In this document: positions 57,001-64,000 of the stretch, in pieces | Layout: each line of letters begins with the position of its first letter | Position numbering within the stretch: position 1 is the first letter of the stretch | Source: Phalacrocorax aristotelis | Lineage: Eukaryota > Chordata > Aves > Suliformes > Phalacrocoracidae | NCBI RefSeq assembly: GCF_949628215.1 | Contig: NW_027441109.1 | Coordinates: 930,001 to 994,000 of the forward strand | Length of the DNA stretch: 64,000 nt | Reading direction: 5' to 3' | The notes under the pieces: generated by a model | Told to the model about the DNA's origin: nothing | The model's input: the letters and a program-made list of their open reading frames with translations, nothing else | Database searches by the model: none | Position numbers and translations under genes: made by a program

Positions 57001-60000
57001 AATGGAACTGGGAGTGAACTGTGTGTGAACTGGGAGGGAACTGGGATGTACTGTGAGGGAACTGGGATGTACTGGGATGTACTGGGAGGGACTGGGAGGG
57101 ATCTGGGATGTACTGGGCTGCACTGGTAGGGAACTGGGATGTACTGGGAGGAAACTGGAATGTCCCAGTTGACACCCACTTCCCTCCCAGTTTCCTCCCA
57201 GTATATCCCAGTTTCCTCCCAGTATATCCCAGTTTCCTCCCAGTACATCCCAGTAAATCCCAGTTCGCTCCCAGTACATCCCAATACATCGCCGTACATT
57301 CCAGTTCCGTTCCTGTCCATCCCAATACATCCCCGTTCCATGCCAGTACATCCCAGTTTCCTACCAGTTCATCCCCGTACATCCCAATTCCCTCCCGGTT
57401 CACTACCACTTCTTTCCCAGTGCCTCCCAATACATCCCAGTTCCGTCCCATTACATCCCAGTACATCCCAGTTCCCTCCCAGTACATCCCAGTTCCCTCC
57501 CAGTACTGTGAGGGAACTGGGACGTACTGTGAGGACACTGGGATGTACTGGTATGTACTGGGAGGGAAGTGTTATGTACTGAGGGGAACTGGGACGTACT
57601 GGGATGTACTGGGAGGGAACTGTGAAGTACTGGGATGTACTGGGAGTGAACTGGGAGGGAACTGGTATGTAGTAGGATGTACTGGGTGGGAACTGGGATG
57701 TACCGGGAGGGAACTGGGATGTACTGGGAGGGAACTGGGATGTACTGGGAGGGAACTGGTATGTAGTGGGAGGGAACTGGGATGTACTGGGATGTAGTGG
57801 GAGGGAACTGGATGGAAACTGGTATGTACTGGGAGGGAACTGGGATGTACTGGGACATACTGGCAGGGAACTGGGATGTACTGGGAGGGGATTGGGACGG
57901 ACTGGGAGGGAACTGGGATGTACTGGGCTGCACTGGTAGGGAACTGGGATGTACTGGGAGGAAACTGGAATGTCCCAGTTGACACCCACTTCCCTCCCAG
58001 TTTCCTCCCAGTATATCCCAGTTTCCTCCCAGTATATCCCAGTTTCCTCCCAGTACATCCCAGTAAATCCCAGCTCGCTCCCAGTACATCCCAATACATC
58101 GCCGTACATTCCAGTTCCGTTCCTGTACATCCCAATACATCCCCGTTCCATGCCAGTACATCCCAGTTCCCTACCAGTTCATCCCCGTACATCCCAATTC
58201 CCTCCCGGTTCACTACCACTTCTTTCCCAGTTCCGTCCCATTACATCCCAGTTCCGTCCCATTACATCCCAGTTCCGTCCCATTACATCCCAGTACATCC
58301 CAGTTCCCTCCCAGTACATCCCAGGTCCCTCCCAGTACATCCCAGGTCCCTCCCAGTACTGGGAGGGAACTGGGATGTACTGGGAGGCACTACAATGTGC
58401 GGGGATGCCCTGGGATGTACTGTGGAGGAACTAGGATGTACAGGCTTGTACTGGGTTGTACCGGGTGGAACTGGCAGGGATTTGGGATGTACCAGGATCT
58501 ACTGGGATGTACTGGGATGTACTGGGAGGTAACTGTTGTGTACTGGGAGTGAACTGGGAGGGACCTGGGATGTACTGGAAGGCACTACAATGTGCGGGGA
58601 TGCACAGGGATGTACTGTGGAGGAACTAGGATGTACAGGCTTGTACTCGGTTGTACCGGGTGGAACTGGCAGGGATTTGAAATGTCCTAGTATCTACTAG
58701 GATGTACTGGGATGTACTGGGAGGTAACTGTTGTGTACTGGGAGTGAACTGGGAGGGAACTGTGAAGTACTGGGATGTACTGTGAGGGAACTGGGATGTA
58801 CTGGGAGGGAACTGGGATGTACTGGGTGGAAAGTGTTGGGAATTGGGATTTACTGGGAGGGAACTGGGATGGACTGGGAGGGAACTGGGATGTAGTGGGA
58901 CATACTGGGAGGGAACTGGGATGTACTGGGGTGTACTGGGAGGGAACTGTTATGTACCGAGGGGGAACTGGGATGTACTGGGAGTGAACTGTGAAGTACT
59001 GGGATGTACTTAGAGGGAAGTGGGAGGGAACTTGAATGTAGTGGGAGGGTACTGGGATTTACTTGGAGGAAAGTGGCATGTACTGGGCTGTACTGGAATG
59101 GAACTGGGAGTGAACTGTGTGTGAACTGTGAGGGAACTGGGATGTACTGTGAGGGAACTGGGATGTACTGGGACGTACTGGGACAGACTTGGACGGATCT
59201 GGGATGTACTGGGAGGGATCTGGGATGTACTGGGAGGCACTACAATGTGCGGGGATGCCCTGGGATGTACTGTGGAGGAACTAGGATGTACAGGCTTGCA
59301 CTGGGTTGTACCGGGTGGAACTGGCAGGGATTTGGGATGTACCAGGATCTACTGGGATGTACTGGGATGTACTGGGAGGTAACTGTTATGTACTGGGAAG
59401 GAACAGGGAGGGAACTGGGATGTACTGGGAGGAAACTGGGATGTACTGTGAGGGAACTGGGACGTAGTGTGAGGACACTGGGATGTACTGGTATGTACTG
59501 GGAGGGAAGTGTTATGTACTGAGGGGAACTGGTGCGTACTGGGATGTACTGGGAGGGAACTGTGAAGTACTGGGATGTACTGGGAGTGAACTGGGAGGGA
59601 ACTGGTATGTAGTAGGATGTACTGGGTGGGAACTGGGATGTACCAGGATGTACTGGGATGTACTGGGAGGGAACTGGTATGTACTGGGAGGGAACTGGGA
59701 TGTAGTGGGAGGGAACTGGGAGGGAACTGGGATGTAGTGGGAGGGAACTGGGAGGGAACTGGGATGTAGTGGGAGGGAACTGGTATGTACTGGGAGGGAA
59801 CTGGGATGTACTGGGACATACTGGCAGGGAACTGGGATGTACTGGGAGGGGATTGGGATGTACTGGGAGGGAACTTGGATGTATTGGGAGGGAAGTGTTA
59901 TGTACCAAGGGGGAACTGGGACGTACTGGGATGTAGTGGGAGTGAACTGTGAAGTACTGGGATGTACTGTGAGGGAACTGGGATGTACTGGGAGGGAACT

Positions 60001-63000
60001 TTAAAGTACTGGGATGTACTTAGAGGAAACTGGGAGGCAACTGGCATGTACTGGGATGTACTGGAATGGAACTGGGAGTGAACTGTGTGTGAACTGGGAG
60101 GGAACTGGGATGTACTGTGAGGGAACTGGGATGTACTGGGATGTACTGGGAGGGACTGGGAGGGATCTGGGATGTACTGGGCTGCACTGGTAGGGAACTG
60201 GGATGTACTGGGAGGAAACTGGAATGTCCCAGTTGACACCCACTTCCCTCCCAGTTTCCTCCCAGTATATCCCAGTTTCCTCCCAGTATATCCCAGTTTC
60301 CTCCCAGTACATCCCAGTAAATCCCAGTTCGCTCCCAGTACATCCCAATACATCGCCGTACATTCCAGTTCCGTTCCTGTCCATCCCAATACATCCCCGT
60401 TCCATGCCAGTACATCCCAGTTTCCTACCAGTTCATCCCCGTACATCCCAATTCCCTCCCGGTTCACTACCACTTCTTTCCCAGTGCCTCCCAATACATC
60501 CCAGTTCCGTCCCATTACATCCCAGTACATCCCAGTTCCCTCCCAGTACATCCCAGTTCCCTCCCAGTACTGTGAGGGAACTGGGACGTACTGTGAGGAC
60601 ACTGGGATGTACTGGTATGTACTGGGAGGGAAGTGTTATGTACTGAGGGGAACTGGGACGTACTGGGATGTACTGGGAGGGAACTGTGAAGTACTGGGAT
60701 GTACTGGGAGTGAACTGGGAGGGAACTGGTATGTAGTAGGATGTACTGGGTGGGAACTGGGATGTACCGGGAGGGAACTGGGATGTACTGGGAGGGAACT
60801 GGTATGTACTGGGAGGGAACTGGGATGTACTGGGATGTAGTGGGAGGGAACTGGGAGGGAACTGGTATGTACTGGGAGGGAACTGGTATGTACTGGGAGG
60901 GAACTGGGATGTACTGGGACATACTGGCAGGGAACTGGGATGTACTGGGAGGGGATTGGGACGGACTGGGAGGGAACTGGGATGTACTGGGCTGCACTGG
61001 TAGGGAACTGGGATGTACTGGGAGGAAACTGGAATGTCCCAGTTGACACCCACTTCCCTCCCAATGCCTCCCAGTATATCCCAGTTTCCTCCCAGTATAT
61101 CCCAGTTTCCTCCCAGTACATCCCAGTAAATCCCAGCTCGCTGCCAGTACATGCCAATACATTGCTGTATATTCCAGTTCTGTTCCTGTACATCCCAATA
61201 CATCCCCGTTCCATGCCAGTACATCCCAGTTCCCTACCAGTTCATCCCCGTACATCCCAATTCCCTCCCGGTTCACTACCACTTCTTTCCCAGTGCCTCC
61301 CAATACATCCCAGTTCCGTCCCATTACATCCCAGTACATCCCAGTTCCCTCCCAGTACATCCCAGGTCCCTCCCAGTACAACCCAGGTCCCTCCCAGTAC
61401 TGGGAGGGAACTGGGATGTACTGGGAGGCACTACAATGTGCGGGGATGCCCTGGGATGTACCGTGGAGGAACTAGGATGTACAGGCTTGTACTGGGTTGT
61501 ACCGGGTGGAACTGGCAGGGATTTGAAATGTCCTAGGATCTACTAGGATGTACTGGGAGGTAACTGTTATGTACTGGGAGTGAACTGGTAGGGAACTGGG
61601 ATGTACTGGGAGGGAACTGGGACGTACCGTGAGGACACTGGGATGTACTGGTATGTACTGGGAGGGAAGTGTTATGTACTGAGGGGAACTGGGACGTACT
61701 GGGATGTACTGGGAGGGAACTGTGAAGTACTGGGATGTACTGGGAGTGAACTGGGAGGGAACTGGTATGTAGTAGGATGTACTGGGTGGGAACTGGGATG
61801 TACCAGGATGTACTGGGATGTACTGGGAGGCAACTGGTATGTACTGGGATGTACTGGGATGTAGTGGGAGGGAACTGGGACGTACTGGGATGTAGTGGGA
61901 GGGAACTGGTATGTACTGGGAGGGAACTGGGATGTACTGGGACATACTGGCAGGGAACTGGGATGTACTGGGAGGGGATTGGGACGGACTGGGAGGGAAC
62001 TGGGATGTACTGGGCTGCACTGGTAGGGAACTGGGATGTACTGGGAGGAAACTGGAATGTCCCAGTTGACACCCACTTCCCTCCCAATGCCTCCCAGTAT
62101 ATCCCAGTTTCCTCCCAGTATATCCCAGTTTCCTCCCAGTACATCCCAGTAAATCCCAGCTCGCTGCCAGTACATGCCAATACATCGCTGTACATTCCAG
62201 TTCTGTTCCTGTACATCCCAATACATCCCCGTTCCATGCCAGTACATCCCAGTTCCCTACCAGTTCATCCCCGTACATCCCAATTCCCTCCCGGTTCACT
62301 ACCACTTCTTTCCCAGTTCCGTCCCATTACATCCCAGTTCCCTCCCAGTACATCCCAGGTCCCTCCCAGTACTGGGAGGGAACTGGGATGTACTGGGAGG
62401 CACTACAATGTGCGGGGATGCCCTGGGATGTATTGTGGAGGAACTAGGATGTACAGGCTTGTACTGGGTTGTACCGGGTGGAACTGGCAGGGATTTGGGA
62501 TGTACCAGGATCTACTGGGATGTACTGGGATGTACTGGGAGGTAACTGTTATGTACTGGGAGTGAACTGGGAGGGAACTGGGACGTACTGGTAGGGAACT
62601 GGGATGTACTGTGAGGGAACTGGGACGTAGTGTGAGGACACTGGGATGTACTGGTATGTACTGGGAGGGAAGTGTTATGTACTGAGGGGAACTGGTGCGT
62701 ACTGGGATGTACTGGGAGGGAACTGTGAAGTACTGGGATGTACTGGGAGTGAACTGGGAGGGAACTGGTATGTAGTAGGATGTACTGGGTGGGAACTGGG
62801 ATGTACCAGGATGTACTGGGAGGGAACTGGTATGTACTGGGAGGGAACTGGGATGTAGTGGGAGGGAACTGGGAGGGAACTGGGATGTAGTGGGAGGGAA
62901 CTGGTATGTACTGGGAGGGAACTGGGATGTACTGGGACATACTGGCAGGGAACTGGGATGTACTGGGAGGGGATTGGGATGTACTGGGAGGGAACTTGGA

Positions 63001-63689
63001 TGTATTGGGAGGGAAGTGTTATGTACCAAGGGGGAACTGGGACGTACTGGGATGTAGTGGGAGTGAACTGTGAAGTACTGGGATGTACTGTGAGGGAACT
63101 GGGATGTACTGGGAGGGAACTTTAAAGTACTGGGATGTACTTAGAGGAAACTGGGAGGCAACTGGCATGTACTGGGATGTACTGGAATGGAACTGGGAGT
63201 GAACTGTGTGTGAACTGGGAGGGAACTGGGATGTACTGTGAGGGAACTGGGATGTACTGGGATGTACTGGGAGGGACTGGGAGGGATCTGGGATGTACTG
63301 GGCTGCACTGGTAGGGAACTGGGATGTACTGGGAGGAAACTGGAATGTCCCAGTTGACACCCACTTCCCTCCCAGTTTCCTCCCAGTATATCCCAGTTTC
63401 CTCCCAGTATATCCCAGTTTCCTCCCAGTACATCCCAGTAAATCCCAGTTCGCTCCCAGTACATCCCAATACATCGCCGTACATTCCAGTTCCGTTCCTG
63501 TCCATCCCAATACATCCCCGTTCCATGCCAGTACATCCCAGTTTCCTACCAGTTCATCCCCGTACATCCCAATTCCCTCCCGGTTCACTACCACTTCTTT
63601 CCCAGTGCCTCCCAATACATCCCAGTTCCGTCCCATTACATCCCAGTACATCCCAGTTCCCTCCCAGTACATCCCAGTTCCCTCCCAGT
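54021..63689. repeat. higher-order repeats of about 3.1 kb, and a 6.2-kb duplication
   Basis: Intervals between successive G-to-C junctions from 54017 are 831, 1023, 1288, 810, 2254, 810, 1023 and 1288 bp. A module of about 0.7 kb is near-identical at 53692-54396, 56834-57538, 59898-60602 and 63019-63723, so the period is 3142, 3064 and 3121 bp. The block from about 54.8 to 57.8 kb recurs at an offset of 6185 bp. Left of it the offset is 6206 bp, one 21-bp monomer more. Confidence 0.85.
58510..59400. repeat. distant copy of 47.14-48.03 kb
   Basis: The G-rich segment including the rare AGTGTTGGGAATT word matches 47140-48030 at a constant offset of 11369 bp. Related versions of the same G-rich block, also marked by GTGTTGGGAATT, occur near 44200 and 50390. 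Confidence 0.75.
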
Positions 63690-64000
63690 ACTGTGAGGGA
63701 ACTGGGACGTACTGTGAGGACACTGGGATGTACTGGTATGTACTGGGAGGGAAGTGTTATGTACTGAGGGGAACTGGGACGTACTGGGATGTACTGGGAG
63801 GGAACTGTGAAGTACTGGGATGTACTGGGAGTGAACTGGGAGGGAACTGGTATGTAGTAGGATGTACTGGGTGGGAACTGGGATGTACCGGGAGGGAACT
63901 GGGATGTACTGGGAGGGAACTGGGATGTACTGGGAGGGAACTGGTATGTAGTGGGAGGGAACTGGGATGTACTGGGATGTAGTGGGAGGGAACTGGATGG

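Larger units (their letters stand above)
44625..63689. repeat. 17 C-rich inverted blocks within the satellite
   Basis: Blocks in opposite orientation: 44625-44944, 45849-46232, 46689-46988, 48524-48917, 49591-49911, 50837-51177, 51646-52007, 52681-53033, 54021-54362, 54852-55213, 55875-56185, 57163-57504, 57973-58357, 60227-60568, 61037-61398, 62060-62370, 63348-63689. Each begins after the same AACTGGAATGTCCCAGTT junction and most end at CCCAGTACTGGG or CCCAGTACTGTG. Lengths are about 300-394 bp. Confidence 0.9.
43460..64000. repeat. ACTGGGA-family satellite with strand switches
   Basis: Continuous tandem repeat to the window end. The commonest monomer is 21 bp: ACTGGGATGT followed by ACTGGGAGGGA, with variants such as ACTGTGAGGGA, ACTGGTATGT and ACTGTGAAGT. 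Most of the array is G-rich on the plus strand, but blocks of the exact reverse type (TCCCAGTACATCCCAGT and similar) recur. Frames reading MYWEGTGMYW-like or SQYIPVPSQY-like are repeat artefacts on the two strands. No unique gene-like sequence interrupts it. Confidence 0.97.

Noticed and set aside
43460..64000. Regularly spaced repeats that could suggest a CRISPR array
   Set aside because: There are no unique spacers, the units are contiguous tandem monomers, and the context is vertebrate.
1..64000. tRNA, rRNA, telomeric TTAGGG arrays, CR1 or other LINE ends
   Set aside because: I looked for characteristic words and saw none that I could support. A covariance-model or RepeatMasker run would be needed to exclude diverged copies.

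Overview
The window is eukaryotic genomic DNA and holds no prokaryotic signal. CpG islands, spliceosomal-type exon borders, a broken class I (gammaretrovirus-like) endogenous retrovirus and very dense GC-rich minisatellites suggest a vertebrate, most likely a bird (a GC-rich microchromosome or subtelomere-like locus). The species is an inference: no single-copy gene was recognised with confidence.

Layout. (1) 1-5884 is a mostly unique left flank: a 58-bp minisatellite, a CpG island with candidate exons, then about 4.4 kb with no recognisable gene. (2) 5885-43459 holds four head-to-tail copies of one segment. Unit 1 (5885-20054) is a longer, structurally different version. Units 2 (20055-30404) and 3 (30405-40445) are near-identical units of about 10 kb. 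Unit 4 (40446-43459) is cut off. Each unit opens with a CpG-rich promoter carrying a consensus CTCF motif, followed by a non-coding first exon, candidate downstream exons and a degenerate pyrimidine-rich minisatellite. In units 1-3 that minisatellite is split by the same antisense 5.6-kb provirus. Each complete unit ends in an 11-bp minisatellite with about 35, 56 or 28 copies. Units 2-4 also have a second promoter with ZNF143/SBS-type motifs, which unit 1 lacks. In unit 4 only a fragment of an LTR is left, which looks like a solo LTR, and it runs straight into the satellite. (3) 43460-64000 is one continuous satellite built from 10- and 11-bp ACTGGGA-type half-units. It switches strand about every 0.3-1.9 kb, giving 17 C-rich blocks inside a G-rich array, with a higher-order period of about 3.1 kb and a duplicated segment of about 6.2 kb at the right end.

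The proviruses run gag-pro-pol on the minus strand with no env. They share the same insertion site, 4-bp flanking repeat, catalytic-site losses and stops, so one already aged insertion was copied with its host segment. Near-identity between units combined with clear divergence between the two LTRs of each provirus indicates recent amplification or ongoing gene conversion.

Most open reading frames in the window are by-products of CpG islands or of tandem repeats without stops and are not annotated as genes. The best host-coding candidates are small: a two-exon 103-codon frame in units 2-4, and a weak multi-exon frame in unit 1. The most unusual aspect is a macrosatellite-like row of promoter plus CTCF-site units abutting a strand-switching, quadruplex-prone satellite.
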